NCBI GenBank assembly: GCA_900547435.1
Contig: URGO01000090.1
Span: 1 to 13,427 of the forward strand
DNA length: 13,427 nucleotides
Direction: 5' to 3'
Source: an uncultured Parabacteroides sp.
Lineage (GTDB): Bacteria; Bacteroidota; Bacteroidia; Bacteroidales; Tannerellaceae
Under the pieces are notes generated by a model. It saw nothing but the letters and a program-made list of their open reading frames with translations. It had not been told where the DNA came from and ran no database searches. The translations under genes and the position numbers were made by a program. Shown here in pieces: positions 5,809 through 11,973 of the stretch; position 1 is the stretch's first letter, and every line of letters starts with the position of its first letter.

Positions 5809-8259
5809 ATGAACAAGAGATATGTCTTACCCTTTGCAGGGCTGCTGTTAATTACCTCTTTGTCACCAGCTTTGGCGCAAAACAGACATCGCCATCATGC
5901 TGAGAGGCTTCACTCCCATCCCGATTCCCATCACAAGGCAATAGTGAAAGGAAAGGTGATTTCTTCGGATAAGGAACAGATTGACTTTGCTACGGTCTAT
6001 CTGAAAGATACCCACTATGGCGGCATAACGGACGAGAAAGGGAATTTCATCATAGAAGTTCCCGAAGGAAAATATATTCTGGTGGTATCCGCTTTAGGAT
6101 TCGAGACCGTAGAAAAGACTGTTACATTAAACCGGGAAAAAGAGACCTCTTTATCAATCCACTTGAAACAGCAAGCTACAGAATTGGACGAAGTTGAAGT
6201 GGTATCCAACGGAGTAAGCCGGGTGAAGCGTTCTGCCTTCAATGCAGTTGCCCTTGATGCGAAAACGTTTGAGAACTCTACCAAAAGCCTAAGCGAGGCT
6301 TTGGCCAAGACTCCCGGAATGAAACTGCGTGAATCAGGAGGCGTAGGTTCGGATATGCAACTGATGATGGATGGATTCAGCGGCAAACACATAAAAGTAT
6401 TTATAGACGGGGTTCCCCAGGAAGGAGTAGGCACCTCGTTCGGGCTAAACAATATCCCCGTGAACTTCGCCGAACGGATTGAAGTCTATAAAGGAGTCGT
6501 ACCAGTAGGTTTCGGAACAGATGCCATCGGCGGTGTAGTCAATATCATTACCAAAAAGAAACGCGACCGTTGGTTCGTTGATGCCTCCTATTCATACGGA
6601 TCGTTTAATACGCACAAATCCTATGTGAACTTCGGGCAGACTTTAAAGAACGGCTTCACTTACGAGGTGAATGCTTTTCAGAACTATTCGGATAACGATT
6701 ATCATGTAGATGCCAACGTTGAAGTATTCAACTTCAACCCGGACGGATCGGTATCAACCTATATAGATAACCGGAAAAAAGTACGCGTGAAACGATTCCA
6801 TGATACCTATCACAACGAAGCTGTAATGGCAAAGGTCGGTATAGCAGATAAGGCATGGGCAGACCGTTTGCTGTTCGGACTTACCTATTCACATATGTAT
6901 CAAGACGTACAGACAGGCGTCCGGCAAATAACTGTTTACGGAGAAAAGCATCGCAAAGGACATTCATGGATGCCTTCTGTAGAGTATCGCAAGCGGGACC
7001 TGCTGACAAAAGGACTGGACGTTGTATTTACGGCCAATTATAACCGGAATGCCACGACCAACGTAGATACCTCCTATTACCATTATAACTGGTATGGCGA
7101 ACGGTATCGCATGAACACTCCGGGAGAACAAAGCCGTCAGCATTCACGTGCGGACATTGACAAGTGGTACGGGACATTTACCCTGAATTATCGGTTAGGC
7201 AAGATGCACGCCCTCACATTCAATCATGTGTTCAATGCCTTTCACCGTCAAAACACCTCCCTGCTGGCAGAGGTGGAGGCTGAAGATGCCATCGCCAAAC
7301 AGACACGAAAAAACATATCGGGGCTCTCCTATCGACTGATGCCTTCGGAGAAATGGAATATCTCCCTTTTCGGCAAATATTATCATCAATATGTGGCAGG
7401 CCCTATAGCAGAAGATGAAACACAAAGCAATTACGTCCGTACCACCCGCAAAGTCAGTTCGACGGGATATGGAGCTGCAGGGACTTATTTCGTCTTACCT
7501 GAACTGCAGGCCAAACTCTCTTACGAGAAAGCCTATCGCCTGCCGACTATCGAGGAAATGTTTGGAGACGAGGATCTGGAGATGGGAGATATTTCTATCC
7601 GTCCGGAAAATAGCGACAACCTAAACCTCAACATCAGTTACAATAAGACTTTGGGCAAACATACCTTTTATGTAGAAGGCGGATTGGTTTACCGGAATAC
7701 AAAAGATTATATCCAGCGCAATATATCCGACTTAAGCGGAGGTAAGGAGGCTGCAACCTATGTAAATTATGGGAAAGTAGAAACGAAAGGATATAACCTG
7801 TCCATTCGTTATGGCTTCGGGAACTGGCTCAGTGTAGGCGGGAACTTCACACAGATGGATGTCCGCGACAAGCAAAAGACACAACTTGGTACGACGACAC
7901 AGAACCTGGCATACGGAGCACGTATGCCGAATATTCCTTACCAATTTGCCGATATGGATATTTCTTTCTATTGGCGTGACCTGTTCAGGAAAGGAAATAC
8001 GCTGACATTGACCTACGACAATCAATATCTGCACAGTTTCTCCTATTATTCGGAAGTGATTGGCAGCAGCAGTGACGACTATATAGTCCCGAACCAGTTT
8101 TCGCACAATCTATCTCTTTCGTATAGTTTGGACAACGGACGCTATAATCTTTCGTTCGAATGCCGCAACTTTACCGATGAAGACCTGTATGACAACTTCA
8201 GCCTTCAAAAAGCAGGACGTGCATTCTATGGGAAAGTACGTGTGTACTTCGGCAATTAA
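5809..8259 (+). CDS. xusA: TonB-dependent outer-membrane receptor, XusA-like (xenosiderophore uptake)
   Basis: This 816-residue receptor should form a 22-strand outer-membrane barrel with an N-terminal plug. In order: signal peptide 1-23 (cleavage after ALA), a histidine-rich stretch 27-42 (seven His in sixteen residues), a carboxypeptidase-D-like regulatory domain (about 44-125, GKVISSDKEQIDFATVYLKD), a short TonB-box-like segment (LDEVEVVS), a plug domain (ALAKTPGMKL, FIDGVP, ERIEVYKG, IGGVVNIIT) and a barrel. The barrel ends in KVRVYFGN, with terminal strands typical of the family. It heads a four-gene unit with a DUF4374 lipoprotein, an esterase and a PepSY protein. This arrangement matches B. 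thetaiotaomicron XusABC, which imports ferric enterobactin and salmochelin. The substrate here, probably a catecholate siderophore, is inferred from context. Confidence 0.85.
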   Translation: MNKRYVLPFAGLLLITSLSPALAQNRHRHHAERLHSHPDSHHKAIVKGKVISSDKEQIDFATVYLKDTHYGGITDEKGNFIIEVPEGKYILVVSALGFETVEKTVTLNREKETSLSIHLKQQATELDEVEVVSNGVSRVKRSAFNAVALDAKTFENSTKSLSEALAKTPGMKLRESGGVGSDMQLMMDGFSGKHIKVFIDGVPQEGVGTSFGLNNIPVNFAERIEVYKGVVPVGFGTDAIGGVVNIITKKKRDRWFVDASYSYGSFNTHKSYVNFGQTLKNGFTYEVNAFQNYSDNDYHVDANVEVFNFNPDGSVSTYIDNRKKVRVKRFHDTYHNEAVMAKVGIADKAWADRLLFGLTYSHMYQDVQTGVRQITVYGEKHRKGHSWMPSVEYRKRDLLTKGLDVVFTANYNRNATTNVDTSYYHYNWYGERYRMNTPGEQSRQHSRADIDKWYGTFTLNYRLGKMHALTFNHVFNAFHRQNTSLLAEVEAEDAIAKQTRKNISGLSYRLMPSEKWNISLFGKYYHQYVAGPIAEDETQSNYVRTTRKVSSTGYGAAGTYFVLPELQAKLSYEKAYRLPTIEEMFGDEDLEMGDISIRPENSDNLNLNISYNKTLGKHTFYVEGGLVYRNTKDYIQRNISDLSGGKEAATYVNYGKVETKGYNLSIRYGFGNWLSVGGNFTQMDVRDKQKTQLGTTTQNLAYGARMPNIPYQFADMDISFYWRDLFRKGNTLTLTYDNQYLHSFSYYSEVIGSSSDDYIVPNQFSHNLSLSYSLDNGRYNLSFECRNFTDEDLYDNFSLQKAGRAFYGKVRVYFGN

Positions 8260-8324
8260 TAGAATCTTTGCGGATATTCGTTCAATCTCAAAAATTTATA
8301 AACTCATAAAATTATAAACTTAAA

Positions 8325-9758
8325 ATGAAAATGAATTATCTTCTGGCAGCACTTCCTCTAATGGCCTGCTGCTTATTCCCGGCATGTAGTGAAGAAAATG
8401 ACCCGATTGTGGGCGGTGGCGAAGGAAATGAACCGGTAACTCCTACCGAAGAAGCATTCTCGCGGTATGTGGTAGCCACTTCAACAACGGCGTCCAACTC
8501 TACCACCTATTCGCTTCTGACCGCCAAAGAGGTCGACAAAGGAAACATTTCGGCATTAGGCAACGGCTTGCTCAACGACGGAGCAACCCAATGGATTTTT
8601 TTCGGAGACAAATACCTTTACGCCCTGAACTACCATCAAGGCAACGCAGGTACAACGGCTTCCTATATTCTAAATGCGGATAGCACAATGGAAAAACGGG
8701 CTATGGAATATAATGTACGCCGCTTTACGACTTACGGCACATACGACCATTATATTATGACCACCTCGACAGGTGACGGGCCGACGGATTGGGCTGACGA
8801 GAACGGGTATGTCCCCCAGTCCTTCCTCATATCCTATTTAGATGTCGAAGCGGAAGCGTATTCCACCAATGACACACAAAACGAAGCCTACCTTTCCGAA
8901 AACTTCTTGGGGAACGGCGAATATGTGACGCTCGCGGGACTGCTGCAACACGACAGTAAAATTTACACGGCAGCCGTCCCCAAGGGATTAAGTCAATATG
9001 GCTGTATGCAGAAAGATGAAAACGGGAATTATAAATGGGTACTCCCCGGAAACGAAGACTTGATAAAAACCGAAAGCGGCGGTTCTGGGTCCGGAGCATA
9101 CGATAAAGATGAACTGCAATGGACACAATATCCCAACGAATGTTGGGTCGCTATCTTCGACGATGAGACACTGACTTCCAAAAAACTTATCAAGACTGAT
9201 AAAATCAGCTATGCCGCCGGACGGATGAAGTCTCAATACTATCAAATGATTTGGGAAGCCGGAAACGGGGATATCTATGTATTCTCGCCATCGTATGCCA
9301 AAACCATGAAAGATGCCCGCCAGCAAACGACCCTGCCAGCCGGTGTAGTACGCATCCCCAACGGAGCGGAAGACTTTGACGAGTATTATTGCAACATCGA
9401 AGCACAAAGCGATGGAAAAAGTTTCTTGCGTGTATGGCCTATTGCCGATGACTATTTCCTGATGCTGATGTACGACCGTCCTTTGACGGAAACCGGTTTT
9501 GTAGCTACCGAACTGGCCGTCTTCAAAGCCGAAGACCAGACACTGACTTACGTAACAGGCCTGCCAACCACCGTAAGCAGTTTCGGCAATACACCGTACA
9601 TTGAGAATGGAATCGCCTACGTAGCCGTTACCGTAAGTGACGGGAATCCGGCCATCTATGCCATTGACCCGGCAACTGCGGAAGCGACAAAAGGACTTGA
9701 AGTGGAAGCGACACAAATCACCGGTGTGGGCAAACTGAGCTATACACCAGCTGAATAA
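8325..9758 (+). CDS. xusB: DUF4374 surface lipoprotein, XusB-like siderophore-binding protein
   Basis: This 477-residue protein starts with a lipoprotein signal (residues 1-20, FPAC lipobox, lipidated C21). The following S-E-E-N-D matches the Bacteroidetes lipoprotein export signal (Ser plus acidic residues right after Cys), so it is predicted to face outward. A Gly/acidic linker (about 25-42) leads to a beta-rich body, probably a beta-propeller, with repeated motifs such as FSRYVVATSTT, TQWIFFGDKYLYALNY and GIAYVAVTVSDGNPAIYAIDP. I recognise this as the DUF4374 family, to which XusB of B. thetaiotaomicron belongs. XusB binds ferric enterobactin at the cell surface and on outer-membrane vesicles. 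The gene lies 65 AT-rich bases after xusA with no terminator. LMAC at residue 15 is an alternative lipobox but lacks the export signal. Confidence 0.8.
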   Translation: MKMNYLLAALPLMACCLFPACSEENDPIVGGGEGNEPVTPTEEAFSRYVVATSTTASNSTTYSLLTAKEVDKGNISALGNGLLNDGATQWIFFGDKYLYALNYHQGNAGTTASYILNADSTMEKRAMEYNVRRFTTYGTYDHYIMTTSTGDGPTDWADENGYVPQSFLISYLDVEAEAYSTNDTQNEAYLSENFLGNGEYVTLAGLLQHDSKIYTAAVPKGLSQYGCMQKDENGNYKWVLPGNEDLIKTESGGSGSGAYDKDELQWTQYPNECWVAIFDDETLTSKKLIKTDKISYAAGRMKSQYYQMIWEAGNGDIYVFSPSYAKTMKDARQQTTLPAGVVRIPNGAEDFDEYYCNIEAQSDGKSFLRVWPIADDYFLMLMYDRPLTETGFVATELAVFKAEDQTLTYVTGLPTTVSSFGNTPYIENGIAYVAVTVSDGNPAIYAIDPATAEATKGLEVEATQITGVGKLSYTPAE

Positions 9759-9764
9759 TAAAGC

Positions 9765-10598
9765 ATGTTTACTATATATAGGTTTCTACTCATGATGCTC
9801 CTCCTACTCCCACTTTCCGTGTGGAGTCAGGAGGATATCTGTATAGGCAAGCAATATTCTATACACTCTTCTTCTTTGCAAGAAGAGCGGACTTATTGGG
9901 TACATCTGCCTGAAAATTATGAGGAAAACAAGAATCAGCATTATCCTGTACTCTATTTGCTGGATGGAGAAGATTTCTTTCATGCCATGGTCGGTATCCG
10001 CCGAACACTGTCTACGACAAAAGGGAAACATATTCCGCCTTGCATTATCATAGGCATTGTAAGTGGAGACCGGACACGCGATTTTACCCCCACAGCGTCA
10101 GCTATTGGGCGAGATGGGAAACCGATACCTAATGCTGTACCACAAGGTGGCGGAGCTAACCGGTTTTATCATTTCCTGATAAAAGAACTCCGCCCCCGGA
10201 TTGATTCCGTTTATCGGACAAATGGCAAAAATATGTTGATAGGGCATTCTTACGGAGGATTATTTACGTTGAATATTTTTCTCCATTATACAGATTCTTT
10301 CGACAATTATTTGGCTATCGATCCAAGTCTCTGGTGGAATAACGGGCAACTGGCCAAAGATGCTATATCGTTAATAAAAAGAAAAGATTTCTCTCAGACA
10401 AATCTTTACATCGGTATCGCTTCGAAAAAACGCAGCGACCGAACAGATATCCATCTTACTACTATCCGTCATTTTCTACAAGCTTTATCGGATGTGCACG
10501 GATTACATTTTTATCATAAATCATTTCCTGAAGAAAACCATGGAAGCGTTAAGATTCCTGGATTATACGATGGAATAAAACAACTATTCGCACAATGA
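9765..10598 (+). CDS. Secreted Fes/IroE-like esterase (probable siderophore esterase)
   Basis: This 277-residue alpha/beta hydrolase belongs to the Fes/IroE/BesA-like group (COG2819, putative esterase). The hydrophobic start 1-21 (cleavage near SVWS/Q) is a signal peptide without a lipobox, so a periplasmic enzyme is expected. The nucleophile elbow is GHSYGG with S162. RDFTPT (105-110) and DPSLWWN (186-192) are motifs of this esterase group, and H259 in EENHGS is the likely catalytic histidine. The acid residue is not obvious, and IroE works with a Ser-His dyad. Inferred role: hydrolysis of the trilactone of enterobactin or salmochelin after import, freeing iron for the membrane protein encoded next. 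Its ATG comes 6 bases after the xusB stop and its TGA overlaps the next ATG. Hand-counted stretches are 28-42% GC, against 55-60% in neighbouring genes. Confidence 0.82.
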   Translation: MFTIYRFLLMMLLLLPLSVWSQEDICIGKQYSIHSSSLQEERTYWVHLPENYEENKNQHYPVLYLLDGEDFFHAMVGIRRTLSTTKGKHIPPCIIIGIVSGDRTRDFTPTASAIGRDGKPIPNAVPQGGGANRFYHFLIKELRPRIDSVYRTNGKNMLIGHSYGGLFTLNIFLHYTDSFDNYLAIDPSLWWNNGQLAKDAISLIKRKDFSQTNLYIGIASKKRSDRTDIHLTTIRHFLQALSDVHGLHFYHKSFPEENHGSVKIPGLYDGIKQLFAQ

Positions 10599-11272
10599 GA
10601 AAATTATTTGCTAAAATACATCTTTGGATATCCCTCCCGTTGGGCATTCTCTTCTCCGTTATCTGTCTGACGGGGGCTATCCTCGTGTTCGAGAACGAGG
10701 CACTCCAACTCCTGAATCCTTCGGCCGATGTCATGTCGATGGGCAAACACGCACCGGAACGGAAAGAACTTGTAGGGTATGACTTCTTCCACTCAACGCT
10801 CCGCATTCATCGCTGGTTGCTTGACGCGCCAGCAAAGAAAGGCGAACGCACGGTCGGGAAAGAGATTGTCGGTTACAGTACCTTAGCCATGGCCATCGTG
10901 CTGATGAGCGGTATCGTCATCTGGTGGCCCCGCAATCGGAAGGTCCTGAAGAACCGGTTATCCGTAACCTGCTCGAAAGGTTCGAGGAGATTCTGGTATG
11001 ATAGCCATGTCTCTATCGGATTCTATGCTACCCTCCTCCTGCTCATCATGTGCCTTACCGGATTGGTCTGGTCGTTCACCGGATGGCGCGAGGCCTTCTG
11101 GAATCTTTTCGACTTTATTCCTCCCGAAGGACGCAAGCGTTTCCTTTATACGCTACATACCGGTTCGTGGGGAGGATTTCCAAGCAAGATTATCTATTTC
11201 CTTGCCGCCCTGACAGGAGCCGTCTTGCCTTTGACCGGTTATTACCTGTGGTGGAATAAGAATAAGAGATGA
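10595..11272 (+). CDS. xusC: PepSY-type inner-membrane protein, XusC-like (probable ferric-siderophore reductase)
   Basis: This 225-residue protein has four predicted transmembrane helices (about 10-32, 92-111, 141-160 and 200-220) with the hallmarks of the compact PepSY-TM family: HLWISLPLG at the start, SGIVIWWP, HVSIGFYATLLLLIMCLTGLVW, LHTGSWGG and LTGYYLWW. Conserved histidines H9, H66, H72, H138 and H188 sit at helix ends, as expected for b-type haem ligands. In Pseudomonas FoxB, a relative, such histidines hold haem and the protein reduces ferric siderophores. XusC of B. thetaiotaomicron is the corresponding third gene of its locus. The ATGA overlap with the esterase indicates translational coupling. 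It is the last gene of the operon, with a strong hairpin immediately after its stop. Confidence 0.82.
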   Translation: MRKLFAKIHLWISLPLGILFSVICLTGAILVFENEALQLLNPSADVMSMGKHAPERKELVGYDFFHSTLRIHRWLLDAPAKKGERTVGKEIVGYSTLAMAIVLMSGIVIWWPRNRKVLKNRLSVTCSKGSRRFWYDSHVSIGFYATLLLLIMCLTGLVWSFTGWREAFWNLFDFIPPEGRKRFLYTLHTGSWGGFPSKIIYFLAALTGAVLPLTGYYLWWNKNKR

Positions 11273-11304
11273 AAAAAGGAGAACATTTGATTGTTCTCCT
11301 TTTT
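11273..11304. terminator. Bidirectional intrinsic terminator after xusC
   Basis: A 13-bp perfect stem (11273-11285 AAAAAGGAGAACA with 11292-11304) has a 6-base loop and is A-rich on the left and T-rich on the right. It can therefore stop transcription of the xus operon on the plus strand and of the converging minus-strand frame. It begins right at the xusC stop codon. Confidence 0.85.
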
Positions 11305-11323
11305 ATTTTGGCTTGTGCACGAA

Positions 11324-11413
11324 TTATTCTGCGCTTTCAGCCGGTGCTTCTTCGGTTGCAGCAGCTTCTTCTGCTTGTTTTGCTGCAGCTTCAGCAGCAG
11401 CCTTTTCATCCGC
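11324..11413 (-). pseudogene. C-terminal tail of a Bacteroidales protein, possibly ribosomal protein S16 (cut at the join)
   Basis: Ending at TAA 11324-11326 (minus strand) is a frame encoding A-D-E-K-AAAEAAAKQAEEAAATEEAP and then A-E-S-A-E. Ala/Glu/Lys-rich tails like this are typical of Bacteroidales S16 (rpsP) and a few other ribosomal proteins such as L17. Its stop is 20 bases from a well-formed terminator, as expected for a real gene end. Only about 30 codons remain. Further to the right the DNA changes character and the frame no longer gives a sensible protein. The truncation is most likely an artefact of the join rather than a biological pseudogene. S16 is the better guess but is not proven by so short a low-complexity piece. 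Confidence 0.5.
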
Positions 11414-11416
11414 CAT
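11400..11416. other. Junction between Bacteroidales-like and Firmicutes-like DNA
   Basis: Two minus-strand coding frames meet here out of register: the Ala/Glu-rich tail (codon phase of 11324) and the amino-thiazoline hydrolase-like protein (codon phase of 11671), whose sensible sequence stops near residue 90. The shared stretch around CTTTTCATCCGCCATGCC can be read as coding by both, so a short identical overlap probably produced the join. GC content, ribosome binding sites and promoter style all change at this point. Confidence 0.75.
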
Positions 11417-11673
11417 GCCTTCTGCTCCACATAGCCGTGAACGGTTTGCAGCGCCTCCTCCTTGGACATGACACTTTGCAGCGTCTCATACGCCGCGATC
11501 CCCGGCAGGATCTGGTTTTCCAGATGCCGCTGCTTTTCCTGACTGGCTCCGGCGTTTTCCGCCCGCAGCGCCTGAAGCCGCGCCGTAAAGGCGGCGTTCA
11601 GTTCATCGGCCTGCGCCGGAAAGCGCTGGGCCGCCGTCTGCTGAAAATTCACGGTGATATAGCTTGGTTTCAT
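11404..11673 (-). CDS. Truncated L-2-amino-thiazoline-4-carboxylic acid hydrolase-like protein (N-terminal 90 residues)
   Basis: From ATG 11673 the minus strand encodes MKPSYITVNF, a helical stretch (about 20-50, rich in Ala, Glu and Gln), LPGIAAYETLQSVM (56-69) and KEEALQTVHGYVEQKAWRMK (71-90). I recognise this as the N-terminal part of the Firmicutes family annotated as L-2-amino-thiazoline-4-carboxylic acid hydrolase (PF14196-like). The family name comes from Pseudomonas L-cysteine biosynthesis enzymes; the gut homologues have no proven reaction. The family is usually about 200 residues, so roughly half is missing. The frame continues past 11404 only into Bacteroidales DNA. The start is supported by a strong Shine-Dalgarno. 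The upstream CTG at 11703 would add ten residues in front of that site and is rejected. Confidence 0.6.
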
Positions 11674-11680
11674 AGAAGCT

Positions 11681-11688
11681 TCCCCCTT
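11681..11688 (-). promoter_or_regulatory. Shine-Dalgarno of the truncated hydrolase-like gene
   Basis: Minus-strand AAGGGGGA lies 7 bases before ATG 11673. This style of binding site is absent from the Bacteroidales genes to the left, so it both fixes the start and marks the foreign origin of this side. Confidence 0.7.
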
Positions 11689-11716
11689 ATTATATCTTCG
11701 CACGGCCTTCCCTTCC

Positions 11717-11734
11717 GGTTAGTCGATTCTAACC
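11717..11734 (-). other. Leader hairpin upstream of the hydrolase-like gene
   Basis: GGTTAG (11717-11722) pairs with CTAACC (11729-11734) around a 6-base loop, a perfect 6-bp stem in the 5' leader. Its 3' end is 43 bases before the start codon. Role unknown. Confidence 0.5.
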
Positions 11735-11745
11735 TCCACAGCTGG

Positions 11746-11767
11746 AAAAAGCCGCCCACCAGCGGCT
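11746..11767 (-). terminator. Possible attenuator hairpin in the hydrolase-like gene leader
   Basis: Read on the minus strand, AGCCGC-TGGTGG-GCGGCT is followed by TTTT, a short intrinsic terminator. It starts about 29 bases after the predicted transcription start near 11796 and ends more than 70 bases before the start codon, so it could cause premature termination. The T-run is short, so the strength is uncertain. Confidence 0.5.
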
Positions 11768-11802
11768 CTCTCCCCGTGCGGATATTCCATTTTATCATCG
11801 GG

Positions 11803-11831
11803 ATTGTAGCATCATTTTTCTCCGGCTGCAA
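11803..11831 (-). promoter_or_regulatory. Sigma-70-type promoter for the hydrolase-like gene
   Basis: On the minus strand TTGCAG (11831-11826) and TACAAT (11808-11803) are separated by exactly 17 bases. The predicted start near 11796 gives a leader of about 120 bases that contains two hairpins. The rest of the roughly 300-base gap between the hydrolase-like and ferredoxin genes holds only these elements and the ferredoxin terminator. Confidence 0.6.
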
Positions 11832-11914
11832 GACCAAAGCCGCAAAATTTTCCGTTGGCCTCTGCCTCATGACAGACCTGCGCCCATGCGGATGCATATT
11901 TTCGCATATTTATC

Positions 11915-11963
11915 GGTACATAAACCCCGGTTATGGTGGACATAAACCGGGGTTTTATGTGCC
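11915..11963 (-). terminator. Terminator of the ferredoxin gene
   Basis: A long hairpin lies just past the ferredoxin stop. GGTACATAAA-CCCCGGTT-ATG (11915-11935) pairs with CATAAACCGGGGTTTTATG and then TGCC (11941-11963), with two single-base bulges, one G-U pair at 11917/11961, and the loop GTGGA. The T-run on the minus strand is weak, but stem stability and position fit a terminator. Confidence 0.65.
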
Positions 11964-11973
11964 GTTTTTCCCT

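Noticed and set aside
8988..9716. Long minus-strand frame inside xusB
   Set aside because: It is a shadow of the DUF4374 gene, with no start signals or recognisable domain.
11689..11694. TATAAT on the minus strand near the hydrolase-like start
   Set aside because: It would put the transcript start inside the Shine-Dalgarno; the promoter at 11803-11831 fits better.
11700..11800. T-box riboswitch in the hydrolase-like leader (an AGAGAG followed by a GC hairpin)
   Set aside because: The leader has no room for Stem I between the promoter and AGAGAG, and the TGGNACC T-box core is missing.
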